From the NCBI GenBank assembly GCA_021521415.1, contig JAIQDT010000187.1, forward strand, positions 1,736,001 to 1,800,000: DNA of 64,000 nt. Direction: 5' to 3'. Numbering within the stretch: position 1 is the stretch's first letter; every line of letters begins with the position of its first letter. This DNA is from Bidens hawaiensis. Taxonomy: Eukaryota; Streptophyta; Magnoliopsida; Asterales; Asteraceae. Below are positions 34,961-47,670 of the stretch, one piece after another. The notes below the pieces were generated by a model. That model searched no databases. It had not been told where the DNA came from and saw only the letters and a list, made by a program, of their open reading frames with translations. A program made the translations under genes and the position numbers.

Positions 34961-36337
34961 ATTGCCCCCAAAATGGCGGTTGTGATAAGATTACAGCTTT
35001 CATTTTGCCTTTGAATTCAAACTTCCGGCAAAAACATATGAGATTTGACAAGCCGGATATAATTGTCATATATCAATGGAGTTTCCTTAGGAACTTCCCT
35101 TCCTGTTGTATATCCTTCTCCCTACAAATCATGAACAACTAGTAACACCTGTTTAACTTGGGTGGATGGTCCATCTTTCGTATGGTGAAATCCGGTTTAA
35201 GGACTTTGGATAAGTCCAGGTGACTTATGTTTAATAAAACTTTTGACTATTCGCTTGTTACTTGTTATTTTGAAAGTTTGTTTGATATAGCTTAAATCTC
35301 ATTGAAAGTTTTAAGAAATAATGTTCTTTAGTAACAAATTCTTAGGATAAAATATCCTTGCAAAAATAAACCAGGATCTTAAATCATTATAAAAATAGAT
35401 TGAGAATAATGAATCTTTATATCTATGAAGATATAAACTGAAATCAAATAAGTGTAAATAGATAAACAGAAATCATGCTGTAAGGTTTGGTTAGACCTAA
35501 GTTACCATAAGTATTGATCATTTTGCAATCCTTATAAAACTGAATTTAAGGATTTTGAATCCATAAGTATTGATCCTTCGGTGATCCTCAGAATCTAATT
35601 GATGATAACTGATGCATATAACTTATGATATTATCTGGGATTAAACCCAATAAACTGGGGACAAGCCTAAAAAATAAACTGGGGACAAGCCCGTGCAACT
35701 GGGGACAAGCCCGTGTAACTGGGGACAAGCCCGTGTAATCTGAGGACAAGCCCGTGCAACTGGTGTTAAACTGGGGACAAGCCCAAAAAATGGGGACAAG
35801 CCCAAACTGGGGACTGGCCCAAGGATACAGATGCTAACTGGGGACTCGCCCAAACCGGGATTTAGCCCAAACGTGAGATAACGTGAAAACGTTATAAACC
35901 TTAGCTAACATGAAAATGTTAGAAACCTTTGTCTTGAAATAACGTGAAAACGTTATAAACCGGTGGTAGGAACGTCTACCATAAATCGTAGGATCCTCCA
36001 TATAGCCGAAGACAACGAAATTATCAGCCACTAAGCGTGTACTGGTCCCGCTGGCCCGGACTATACGTTGGATAGCGTGCGCTCTAGGCGAGAGTGTAGA
36101 AACTCTAATTTATAAGAAAGGTGACAACCTTTAAACCTTGGGGGATATGACCATCAGGGGTCATATCCAATCGTGGGCTAGGCGAAGGAAAATAACAATG
36201 TACCTTAAGCGTGAGGGAGAGGTGGCCAACCTCTTAGACATTGAATCTCTTTTGAAATCTGCATTGTTACTTAAAAACAATTTTAGGATCCTTGATCCTA
36301 GATGGATGCTTGATTTTCGAAGGATACTAGATCCTGA
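34961..36337. repeat. Gypsy-B 3' untranslated region
   Basis: About nine copies of (C)TGGGGACAAGCCC, some mutated (CTGAGGACAAGCCC, CTGGGGACTGGCCC), lie at 35655-35865. The paired GATAACGTGAAAACGTTATA blocks follow at 35876-35960. The accessory ORF present in Gypsy-A is absent. Confidence 0.85.
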
Positions 36338-39110
36338 CTAGAAAAAATACTTCTTAAGATGGATAGCATTCCATGCTCTTGGTAACCTATTTCCTTCCAT
36401 GGCGAGCAAATGATATGCCCCCTTCCCTGCTTCCGACTCGATCAGATAAGGACCTTCCCACTTGGGTGCTAGTTTCCCATCTGCCGGATTGGTTGTGTTT
36501 TGGAAGGCCTTTCTCAATACCAAATCTCCTTCTTGAAATCTTCTGATCCTTATATTTTTGTTGTATGCCCCAGCTACCCTTTTTTGTTAATATGCTGCCA
36601 TTCTAATCTTAGCTAGGTTCTCTGAGCTCATCAACAGTATCTAGATCTTGGAGAAGGGTTTCATTATTGGCCTCAGGATCACGGATGCTTGTTCTAGCAG
36701 TAGGAACCACCATTTCTGTAGGGATTACAACTTCTGATCCAAACACCAATGAGAAGGGTGTTTGACCTGTTGTATTCTTAGGTGTTGTTCTATCGGCCCA
36801 AAGAACATAAGGAAGTTCCTCAGCCCACTTGTCTTTCTTGGATCCTAGCTTCTTCTTCAAGTTGTTGATGATAATCTTGTTGCTTGACTCTGCTTGACCA
36901 TTGGCTTGAGGATGAACTGGTGTAGAAGTGATCATCTTGATGCCCCAACTGTCACAAAAGTTAGTGGTTCTTTTCCCGATAAACTGGGAACCATTGTCAC
37001 AAACAATTTTAGAGGGGATACCAAATCTAGTTATAATATTTCTTTTAATAAAGGATATAACTTCCATTTCTCGGACTTGCACGAATGCTTCTTCTTCAAT
37101 CCATTTAGAGAAGTAGTCTGTCATAGCAAGCATAAAGACCTTTTCGCCAGGCGCCTTTGGTAGCTTGCCTACAATATCCATTCCCCATTTCATGAAAGGC
37201 CATGAAGAGGATATAGGATACATAGGTTCTGCTGGCTGGTGAAGAATATTTCCATGCCTTTGGCAAGCATCACACTTCTTTGAGTATTCCATAGCATCCT
37301 TCTTCATTGTTGGCCAGAAGTATCCAGTCCTAAGTATCCTGGAGAATAATGCTCTCCCCCCTGTGTGGTTTCTGCAATCGCATTCGTGGAAGTTTTGAAG
37401 TACCTCTTGTATTTCAGGATCCTCAATGCATCTCAGATAGGGACCTGCAAGAGATTTTCTGTACACAATATCTTGTAAAATAATGAATTGTGATACCTTT
37501 AATCTGAAAGCTTTAGGATTTTACCCTGTAGGGATCTCTCAATCTTGTAGGATTTTTTTGATTGGAAGGATCCAAGATTCTACTTTTGAAGTGGATGAAG
37601 GATCCGTATGTTCTCCTGTGCAATCCACTGTTATCTTCACGAATTCTTGTTCTCCAATTGCCGAATACAATATATGAATGATGGGTATCTTTACATCATC
37701 CGGGATTTTCAACGATGATGCTAAGTTTGCTAAGGCATCTGCCCGAGCATTCTCTTCCCTTGGTACCTGTATTATACTAAACAATTCGAAGGATTTTGCC
37801 AATTCCTTCACAATTTCTAAATATTTGACCATATTCTCACCTTTCACAGTATAAGAACCGTTAAAGTGGTTAGCTATTAACAAAGAATCTATATATACTT
37901 GAAGATACCTGATCCTCATCCACTTAGCTAATTGCAAACCTGCGATCAAAGCTTCATACTCTGCCTCGTTGTTCGTTGCTTGGAACTCACAGGCTATAGA
38001 CTGGGGTAATATGTCCCCCTGTGGCGATTTCAGTAGTATGCCCAAACCTGTTCCTCTTACATTGGATGCTCCATCTGTGAAGAGTGTCCAAGGATCCTTG
38101 GTTTCCTCAAGTTGTTGGACTTCTAGATCAGCTTCATTTTGCATGTCACTACTGAAATCAGCCACAAAATCTGCAAGCGCTTGAGATTTAATGGCTGTTC
38201 TAGGCTCATACTGAATATCATATGCACTCAGCTTCACAGCACACTTGGCCATTCTACCTGACATTTCTAGTTTTCTAAGCATATTCTTAATATGATAGTT
38301 AGTTCTCAAAATAATAGTATGTGTTTTAAAATAGTGTCTCAACTTGGTTGAGGCCATAATCAAAGCAAGAATTAATTTTTCAAGGTGAGAATACCTGACA
38401 TCTGCGTCTAAGAGGCTTTTACTTACATAATAAATGGGATGTTGTTCACCTTCATGATCCTTTACCAAAACGGCACTTATTGCATTTCCTGAGACAACTA
38501 AATACAGATATAAGGATTCTCCATCCACAGGCTTCATCAGAGTTGGAGCTGAGGATAAGTAATCCTTCAAGGCTGTAAGCGCAGCCTCATGCTTTTCCGT
38601 CCATTCAAACTTCTTATTCTTCCTAAGGATGTCATAGAAGTCCTTGCACTTCTCGGAGGATCTTGAGATGAACCTATTGAGAGCAGTTATTCTTCCCGTG
38701 AGCCTTTGGACATCCTTTGAATTTGCAGGAGATTTCAAATTGAGGATGGCTTCAATTTGCTCGGGGCTTGCTTCAATTCCTCTTTTAGTCACCATATATC
38801 CCAGAAACTTTCCAGCCTTAACACCAAAGTGGCATTTTGACAGATTCAATTTCATGTTATATTGGTCGAGGATATTGAATGCTTCCTCGAGGTCTCTAAG
38901 GTGATCCTCAGCTTTCTTTGATTTTACCACCATATCGTCTATGTATACTTCCATAGTCTTGCCCAACTGATCCTTGAACATCATGTTGACTAGTCTTTGG
39001 TATGTTGCCCCTGCATTTCTTATTCCAAACGGCATAGCAGTATAACAGTAAATGCCGGTATGAGTCATGAATGCTGTATCCTCTTGATCAGATGAGTTTC
39101 CCTCTGATAA
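36338..39110 (-). pseudogene. Gypsy-B pol: partial RT, RNase H, integrase
   Basis: The RT begins abruptly at about 39068 (GIYCYTAMPFGIRNAGATYQ) and has the catalytic MEVYIDDMVV, but the upstream part with the first catalytic aspartate is deleted. RNase H shows LFTDGASNVRG, NNEAEYEALIAG and YIDSLLIANH. A frameshift near 37467-37540 separates it from integrase (37466-36609), which has the H-H-C-C finger (HECDCRNHTGG...KKCDACQRHG) and the DDE core (IVCDNGSQFIG, PQANGQAESSNK). The C-terminus (KLAPKWEGPYLIESEAGKGA) lies at 36523-36338. A stop also separates 36609 and 36523. Confidence 0.9.
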
Positions 39111-41869
39111 ATAATAGTTCTTGGCCTACGCTTGGTCACCCACTATCTTTACAACTCCCCAAGGAGTAGGTAGCTTGATGCATTGGTGATAAGTTGAGGC
39201 TACTGCCTTCATTCCATGGAGCCAGGGCCTACCTAAAATAACATTGCAACAGGAAAGGTTATCTATAACATAGAATTTTTGGTAAGAGTTTAACCCTTCG
39301 ATATAAATTGGGAGGTTGATGTCCCCCAATGTCTTCTTGGTTTCACCACTGAAACCGACTAGCACCGATGTTCTAGGAATGATCTCTGAATCCGGAATGT
39401 TCATATTCTTGAGGATATCATGTTGGATAATGTTGACCGAGCTCCCACCGTCAACTAGGATCCTGCGTACATAATGGTTAGAGATAAATAAAGTAATAAT
39501 CAAACCGTCATGATGAGGATCCTGAATGTTTAGCTTGTCTTCATCATCGAAGTAGATTCTTTTGTCTGTTGTTAAGGTGGTTGATACTATTGGTCGATCT
39601 TCGTTATCCATCTTGATTTCTTTGGCAAGTCTTTTTGTTGCAGAGAAAGAAGTTCCACATATGTCCGATCCTCCTGAGATGAAATTGACCGTTTGCATAT
39701 CCAGCTTATCCTGATGAGGATCCTGGATCCTTGAATTGAAAAAGATTCTCTGATCAGTCACTCGAGTAGTGGGGATGAGCGGTCTTCTTTCATCGTCCAA
39801 CTTAAATTCTTCTGCAAGCTCTACTTTTTCAGGACAAGAGGTTCGAAACATGTCGTAATCTCTGGCGACGAAGTTGATTACATGAGCATCTGGTGGTGGT
39901 GGCATTGCTTTTTGTGGAAGGTCTTCAGGATCCTGGATCTTGGATTTTTTCCTTCCTAGGAGTTCTTTAAAGTGACCCTTGCTCAGGAGGTATCCAATTT
40001 CCCTCCTTAAGCCGATACACTCGTCTGTCATGTGGCCAAAATCTTCGTGGAAGGCGCATCACTTAGACTTGTCTTTGAAGCCGGTCGTCTTCTCATTCTT
40101 CCGGGGCCACCTTGCCTTTTCTCCCAGATCCTTCATGGCACAGATCAAGCCATGAGTGTCCACAAAGAAGCAATAGTCGGAGATGCAGGGAAAGTCTTCA
40201 TCGTCGTCTCCTTCTTCAACTGCTCGTACGTTCTGATTGTTGAACTTGGTGTACGGCTTCAAATTGTTGTTCCTGTTCCAGGATCCTTTATTCTTTTCGG
40301 GAGTTTCTTGTTTCGTTTGTCCCCCAAGACGATCCTGGATCCTCTTGTCGTCTTCTAACCGTATAAATCTGAGAGCCCTGTTCTTTACTTCATCTAGGGA
40401 CCTGCAAGGAGTCATCACAAGATCGTCATAAAATGGGGAGCCCATTTGAAGTCCCATCTTGAACGCTTCAACAGCCGTAGCCATATCAATATTAGGTATT
40501 TCTAGGGCTTCCCTGCCAAACCTTGTAACAAATTCCCTTAAGGATTCATCATAAGGTTGTACAACTCTATATAAATCACTAGTTAACTTCTCAAATTTCC
40601 TACTACAAGAAAACTGGCTGTTGAACAAGTTAACTAAATGTGAAAAAGATGTAACAGAATAAGGAGGAAGACTTAGCAGCCATTTAAGTGCAGATCCTGT
40701 CAGTGTGGATCCGAAACCCTTGCATAGACAAGCTTCCTTGAGTCTTTCAGGAATTGGATTGATCTCCATCCTTTCCCTATACTGAACCACGTGCACTTCC
40801 GGATCAGTGGTCCCATCATACACCTTCATGTTGGGTGTTTGAAAGCATTTTAGGATCTCCGCATCGCATATCGGTGGAGCAAATCTGGACAACTTATGGC
40901 TCCTCTCTGGTATTTCAGGAATCAGACGGACCACTCCCGGCACGCTGGATATCATATCCTTAAGCTTCCAAAGTTCCCTAGCCATAGTCTGATTGATACC
41001 TGTATCCTGCATAGAGCCAAGGTTAGTGTCTGAGGATATGTGATTATAGGCGTTACCTCTTGGTTGGTTGAACGTTGGCATCCCAGAGGTGTAGTTAAGA
41101 TAAGAGGCATCTGCTACAGTAGCATGTCCACTAGAGGCACTGGTCTGCATGGGGATGATGTCCCCTTCATGGACCTCTGAAGACCTTTGATAGTGAATTC
41201 CTGAGGATCCTTGATTCTGCCAGAAGGATCCTTGAGGATACAACCCAGAGGATCCTGGTTGAAGGATGGATGATCCTTGTTGAAGGAACGAGGATCCTTG
41301 AGTTTGTTGACCCACGGACCCCTGTTGAAGGATAAATGATCCTGGCTGAAATAACGAGGATCCTTGAGTTTGTTGACCCACGTACCCCTGTTGAAGGATA
41401 TACGATCCTGGCTGAAAGAATTAGGATCCTTGAGTTTGTTGACCCATGGACCCTGTTGAAGGATGGATGATCCTTGCTGAAGGATCTAGGATCCTTGAGT
41501 ATGTTGAGCCATGGATCCTGGAGTAGTGAAATCCAGTACCCTAGGCATCAAGGGAGTCTGATCCTTCGCTGGCCTCTTTCTTTTCTTGAGATATTCAATT
41601 TCATGTAGGATCCTCTGGTTGGTTTTGTTCTGCTGCTCCATGTATGCCTTAACCTGTGAAAACACTGCAGAAACATCATTGTTAGATTTGACCACCGAAG
41701 TGGCAGCAGTAGTTTTTGAGCTCTGGAAGACTGGAATTTGTGTCTTGTTTCCAGCCGCGGTGGTCCTTGGTGCTCCCGTAATTGGAGGAGCCATCGGCGG
41801 CAAAGTTCTTGATGAGAGAGAAACCGAGGATGGCATGGTTGATGTAGCAGAGGTTGATTGAGAGGCCAT
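39111..41869 (-). pseudogene. Gypsy-B gag and protease
   Basis: The gag start is ATG at 41869 (MASQSTSATSTMPSS). The N-terminal region runs to about 41486, followed by a QGSS(I/L)LQ repeat zone with stops, then the capsid-like region (41381-40059; LRRIRFLRLEDD-type end). A single TGA at about 40056 separates it from the zinc-knuckle-like CAFHEDFGHMTDEC and the retropepsin-like domain (RRILVDGGSSVNII, about 39470; final block GRPWLHGMKA). The DGGS form of the aspartic protease motif is shared with Gypsy-A. ORF 40031-39126 ends just before the deletion junction. Confidence 0.85.
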
Positions 41870-41937
41870 TGATGGTGATATGGGTATGAAAAGTTGAAAA
41901 TTGATAGGAAACAATTTGGATTATAGCACCAATTGCC

Positions 41938-41955
41938 CCAAGGTGGGCGCCAAAT
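41938..41955 (-). other. Gypsy-B primer-binding site
   Basis: In element sense the 5' LTR end ...CCAAAACA is followed by ATTTGGCGCCCACCTTGG. TGGCGCC(C)ACC after the LTR is common in plant gypsy elements. Confidence 0.7.
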
Positions 41956-42763
41956 TGTTTTGGATAAAAATCACTCAAGGATAATGTATCCAAATCTGTT
42001 ATGTGAGGTGAGGTGCTAACTCGATAAAGACAATTGTATGAGCGTAATATTGGTGAACACAAAGGTTTGATCACGAGGAAAAAAGCCCTTAACCAAGATA
42101 GTCTTACTTCGGTCAAAACTTATCAAGGTAATCGTTGGTAAAATAACTCCGGTCAAGGATTAATAAGATAATCTTTGGTCGAAGCACTTTAGTCAATGAT
42201 CAACAAGGTAACCTTCGGTCGATGAGTATATGGTTATCGTGGTCTCCGGCACAAAAATCCCTCGGATGGTGAAAACTATCACCATCGATTATATTGATAA
42301 ATAAAAGGTGATTACAAGTGTTTGTGGAGTATATGATTGAGATTACAAAGAAAGCTAGAGTGTAGAGAGAATGCTAGTTTCTGCTCCAGTGTGTGTGTTA
42401 GTACATGTGTTTCCTAACTGATCATCATCTCAATATAAATCAAAGATAATAACTCAATGGAGTTATTAATAATAAATACCATTAACTATTTTTCCTAAAA
42501 ATCCACCTTTATCTTGAATATACTTGTAACAGCCACTTTGACCACGTGCTCCATCACTCAGGCTGCGAAATAGGTGGTAGACCAGGTCTTCTAGCCGTTA
42601 CATATGTTATATATAATGTTATACACATGAAACAACCGTTAGTAAATAATAAGTACTGTGGATCCTTGATCCTGACGGGATCTGGAACACACGCTAAGGA
42701 TAACTGATCCAAATCATATGCCAGGATAACATATTCACAGTGTCAAATTTCTGTGCACTAACA
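41956..42763 (-). repeat. Gypsy-B 5' LTR
   Basis: 808 bp, the partner of 34153-34960, bordered by the GCAAG duplication on its outer side and by the primer-binding site on its inner side. Confidence 0.93.
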
Positions 42764-44008
42764 GCAAGACTTATCATATAATCTATCACCTTACAGCTAT
42801 TTAGATTATTAACACACTTAAGTCTACGTGATTTATTAATATTGTTCCTATGGTATTATTGCAAATTAACCATAAACTAGTCAAAAAACACAGTAGATGA
42901 CCTAACAGAATCCTATTATATGATAGACAATCACCAAGAAAACTGTGAAACAATAAAACTCACCAAACAAACCTAATCACACATATGCATTGAACGAATA
43001 AAAATAAACCTCTTACTTAGTCATAAATCCTTAAACGAAAAAAAATCCAAACCAAAATTCAAATTCAACAAAAGTTTATCATATGCCTAGGCGGTCTAAG
43101 GGTTTAGCCAACAACCATACTCAAGAACAAAAGAATATAAATTGGTTCAAATAATGAATCCATAAAGATAATAATAAATTCAAACCATAATAATAATGAG
43201 TAGGTGTTGAACCCGGACGCTCTCCACTCGAACCCAGATGTTCTTCTCTCTTTGTGATCTTCAACAAAAGGGCCCGCCCTTTATTTTTTCTGTCTCCCAA
43301 TCAGCCGACCCCAGCTCCAAGATTCTAAAAAGAATAATAAAATACCCCTTCCTATGATTGCCGACATCCATTTTTATTAATTCATCTAAAAAACATAAAC
43401 CCCAAAAGTCTTTATATTCCTTTTTCAATTAACAGCCCATGACCATCTAAAAGCCCGTTTGTTTAGTAACTTGGTGGCCCACTTCATTAACAATATATGG
43501 AATTGAGATGAAGTGTTATGTAAATTATTAATGTGATATTAAATCTCATTAATTAAAATATGTTAACCAACTCCACCATTCATCATAATATTGTCTTGCA
43601 ATTATGTTACTGCTCCACATTAATCGATTCATTATTGTAACTTCAATCATTAATTTAGCTCCATTTTATTCTTTTACCTACACAAAGAAACAATAAATAA
43701 TAAACTAATTTGTTACAATATTTATACGTGTAATATATATTATATATAGCAAAGCTCGATCAACAGTTTTATTATTGAGTCAGTTTCCTTATTTTAGCTC
43801 GTTAATTCTTAAAACCATTAAAACTCATATATGAACCAATTAAGAGTAATATTCAATAAAAACTTGACCCAAAAGTATTTAAAAGTGTAAGAAACATTTT
43901 TAATATTTATATATAATTTAGCCCATATCAACTTGGAAAAGACAAAATGTTAAGAATATATTATCCTTAAATCAATAATAAGAAAAAAGAATAATTGATC
44001 AGATAGCT
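42764..44008. mobile_element. Unclassified element, right part
   Basis: This continues the sequence at 33476-34152 across the Gypsy-B insertion. It is AT-rich and non-coding, with GTTGAACCCGGACGCTCTCC near 43206 and a C/T-rich stretch at 43250-43320. The combined length with the left part is about 1.9 kb. It may be a solo LTR or another non-coding element; the family was not identified. Confidence 0.5.
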
Positions 44009-47000
44009 GTTACCGATTTCGGGGATCCTTGATCCTTTTAGGAAAATATATCCTACTAGGATATTGGATCCTGATCAGAAAAAATACTTCTTGAGGTGGA
44101 TAGCATTACATGCTCTTGTTAATCTATTGTCTTCCATTGTGAGCAAATGATAAGCCCCCTTTCCTGCCTCCGACTCGATCTGATAAGGTCCTTCCCATTT
44201 GGGTGCTAACTTTCCATCAGCCGGATTGGTCGTATTTTGGAAGGCTTTCCTCAAAACTAAATCTCATTCTTGAAATCTTCTGATTCTGATATTCTTATTG
44301 TATGCCCTAGCTACCCTTTGTTGATAAGCTGCCATTCTGATTTTGGCTAGGTCTCTAAGTTCTTCTACAGTGTCCAAGTCTTCAAGAAGGATTTCTTCAT
44401 TAGCTTCAGGATCACGGATGCTCGTTCTAGCTGTAGGAACCACCATCTCTGTCTGGATTACTGCTTCTGATCCAAATACCAACGAAAGGGGTGTCTGGCC
44501 TGTTGCGTTCTTGGGTGTTGTCCTGTCAGCCCAAAGAACACACGGTAGTTCCTCGGCCCATTTTCCCTTCTTGGATCCTAGTTTCTTCTTTAGATTGTTG
44601 ATGATGATTTTGTTGCTAGACTCCGCTTGACCATTAGCTTGAGGATGTACTGGAGTAGAGGTTATCATCTTGATGCTCCAGCTGTCACAAAAGTTAGTGG
44701 TTCTCTTCCCGATAAACTGGGAACCATTGTCACAAATAATTTCCGAGGGAATACCAAATCTAGTAATAATATTTCTTTTAATGAAATATATCACCTCTTT
44801 TTTGCGTACTTGAACAAAAGCTTCTGTTTCTATCCATTTTGAAAATTAATCCGTCATTGCAAGCATGAATACTCTTTCTTCTAGTGCCTTAGGTAGTTTG
44901 CCTACAATATCCATGCCCCATTTCATGAAAGGCCACGAAGAGGATATAGGATACATAGGTTCTGCTTCCTGGTGGAGGATGTTTGCATGTCTTTGAAAAG
45001 CATCACATTTCTTTGAATATTCCATTGCATCTCTCTTCATTGTTGGCCAGAAGTATCCTGTACTCAGAATTCTAGAAAACAGGGCTCTACCTCCGGTGTG
45101 ATTATCACAGTCACCTTCATGAAAATCTTTGAGCACCTCTTGGATTTCAGGATCCTCAATGCACCTCAAGTATGGACATGCAAGAGATTTTCTGTATAGC
45201 ATTTCATCTAATAAAATGTATTGTGATACCTTGAGTTTGAAGGATTTGGGATTCTCAGTAGTTGGAATCTCTCCTGTTTGAATGTACTTCTTGATTGGAA
45301 GGATCCATGATTCTTGATTATTTGAGGATAATGGATCCAAAAGTACAATTTCTTTGTCAATCATTATCTCCCCCACTTCCTGTTCTCCTATTGCTGGTGA
45401 GAGAACATGAAAGATTGGAATCTTCGTTTTCTCTGGTATTTTCAGAGATGAGGCTAGATTTGCCAAAGCATCTGCCCCGACATTTTCTTCCCGTGGTACC
45501 TGTACAATGCTAAATAGCTCGAAGGATTATGCTAAATCCTTCACAACATCTAGGTATTTGATTTGTTTTTCTCCTTTAACAGCATATGATCCATTAAAGT
45601 GGTTAGCATTTAATAATGAATCTATATATACTTGAAGATACCTGATCCTCATGCACTTAGCTAATTGCAAACCTGCGATCAAAGCCTCATATTCTGCTTC
45701 GTTGTTCGTTGCTTGAAACTCCCAGGCTATAGACTGGGGTAATATGTCCCCCTGTGGCGATTTCAGTAGGATCCCCAATCCTGTTCCTCTTATATTAGAA
45801 GCGCCGTCAGTAAAGAGTATCCAAGGATCCTTAGTCTTTTCTAGTTGTTGGACCTCCAAGTCAGCTTCTTTTTATAGGTCACTAGTGAAATCAGCCACAA
45901 AGTCCGCTAGTTCTTGAGACTTGGTTGATGTCTTGGCTCGTATTGGATATCATATGCACTTAATTTCACAGCCCACTTGACCATTCTATCTGAGAACTCT
46001 GGTTTTCTAAAAACATTCTTCACAGGATAATTAGTTCTCAAAATAATAGGATGAGTTTCAAAATAATTTCTCAATTTAGTAGAAGCTATAATGAGTGAAA
46101 GAATTAATTTTTCTAAATGAGAATACCTGGCTTCTGCATCTAGAAGACTTTTACTTACACAATAGATGGGATGTTGTTCACCTTCATGATCCTTTACCAA
46201 GACGGCACTTACAGCATTTCCCGAGACAACCAAATATATGTATAAGGATTCTCCATCCACGGGCTTCATTAGAGATGGAGCTGAGGATAAGTAATCCTTC
46301 AAGGATGTAAGCGCAGCCTCATGCTTTTCCGTCCATTCGAACTTCTTATTCTTCCTAAGGATGTCATAGAAGTCTTTGCACTTCTCGGAGGATCTTGAAA
46401 TGAACATATTGAGAGCGGCTATTCTTCCTGTGAGCCTTTGGACATCCTTTGAATTTGCAGGAGACTTCAAATTGAGGATGGCTTCAATCTGCTCGGGGCT
46501 TGCTTCAATTCCTCTTTTAGTTACCATATATACCAGAAATTTTCCAGCCTTAACACCAAAGTGGCATTTTGACGGATTCAATTTCATGTTATATTGGTCG
46601 AGGATATTGAATGCTTCCTCGAGGTCTTTAAGGTGATCCTCAGATTTCTTCGACTTTACCACCATATTGTCTATGTATACTTCCATAGTCTTCCCCAACT
46701 GACCCTTGAACATCACGTTGACTAGTCTTTGTTATGTTGCCCCTGCATTTCTTAGTCCAAACGACATAGCAGTATAACAATATATGCCGGTAGGAGTCAT
46801 GAATGTTGTATCCTCTTGATCAGATGGTTCCATCTGAATTTGTTGAAATCCAGAGGAAGCATCCATAAAGGTAAGCATTTCATGTCCTGTCGTTGCATCC
46901 ACCATGGAATCTATATGTGGTAATGGGAAAGGATCCTTGGGGCATGCCTTGTTTAAATCCGTAAAATAGACACACACCCTCCACTTTCCTTTCTTTTTTG

Positions 47001-47670
47001 AAACAACGACCACGTTAGCTAGCCATCGAGGATACTGAACCTCTCTAATCATACCGGCCTTAAGAAGTTTTTCAACTTCTTCTTGTATGATCTTATTCCT
47101 TTCAGGAGAGAATTTTGTTCGCTTATGATGGACGGGTTTAATAGATAAATCAAGGCCTAATTTATGAGTAATTACCTTTCTTGAAATACCTGTCATGTCT
47201 GAGTGCTTGAAGGCAAAGGTAGATCTTCTTCGCCCTAAGAAGGATACTAAATCCTACTCAATCTTACTAGGTATGTTGGATCATAGGAACACTTTTATCT
47301 CTGGGTCCTCGGGGTCCAATGATACTTCTTTAAGGTCTTTCTCCCGAGCTTCCAGCACGTACCTAGGATGTTGCTGTGGTTGCTATGCTATAGTTTGCTT
47401 GGCGGTTGGCTTTATTGATGAAGAATAATAGTTCTTGGCTTCCGCTTGGTCACCAACTATCTTCACAACTCCCTAAGGAGTAGGTAGCTTGATGCATTGA
47501 TGATAAGTTGAGGCTACTGCCTTCATTCCATGGATCCAGGGCCTACCTAAAATAACATTGCAACAGGAAATGTTATCAATAACACAAAATTTCTGGTATG
47601 AATTTAACCCTTCGATATAAATTGGGAGGTTGATGTCCCCCAATGTCTTCTTGGTTTCACCACTGAAACC
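44009..47670 (-). pseudogene. Gypsy-A pol, 3' two-thirds (RT, RNase H, integrase)
   Basis: Reading leftwards from 47670: the end of protease, then RT N-terminus (47196-46732; LPHIDSMVDATTGHEMLTFM and DASSGFQQIQM), a nonsense codon in the TYQRLVN segment (about 46732), RT palm (46716-45907), RNase H (45859-45527), integrase finger (45466-44846) and integrase core and tail (44794 to TGA at 44075). The polymerase motif reads VYIDNMVV instead of YIDD, so a catalytic aspartate is lost. Further frameshifts separate the listed segments. Against Gypsy-B this copy retains the region B has lost. Confidence 0.9.

Larger units (their letters stand above)
34153..42763 (-). mobile_element. Gypsy-B: defective Tat-lineage Ty3/gypsy element
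   Basis: 8611 bp with 808-bp LTRs (34153-34960 and 41956-42763) and a perfect GCAAG target duplication (34148-34152 and 42764-42768). The LTRs differ at about 17 positions by eye (2.1%). Gene order matches Gypsy-A on the - strand. Compared with Gypsy-A it lacks the antisense accessory ORF (about 1.9 kb between 35100 and 35130) and about 620 bp between protease and RT (junction near 39090-39110). It therefore cannot encode a complete pol. Confidence 0.95.

Noticed and set aside
36894..37163. + strand ORFs opposite Gypsy integrase and RT (also 44343-44842, 46095-46636)
   Set aside because: They are antisense shadows of conserved pol segments and repeat identically in both Gypsy copies because pol is conserved.
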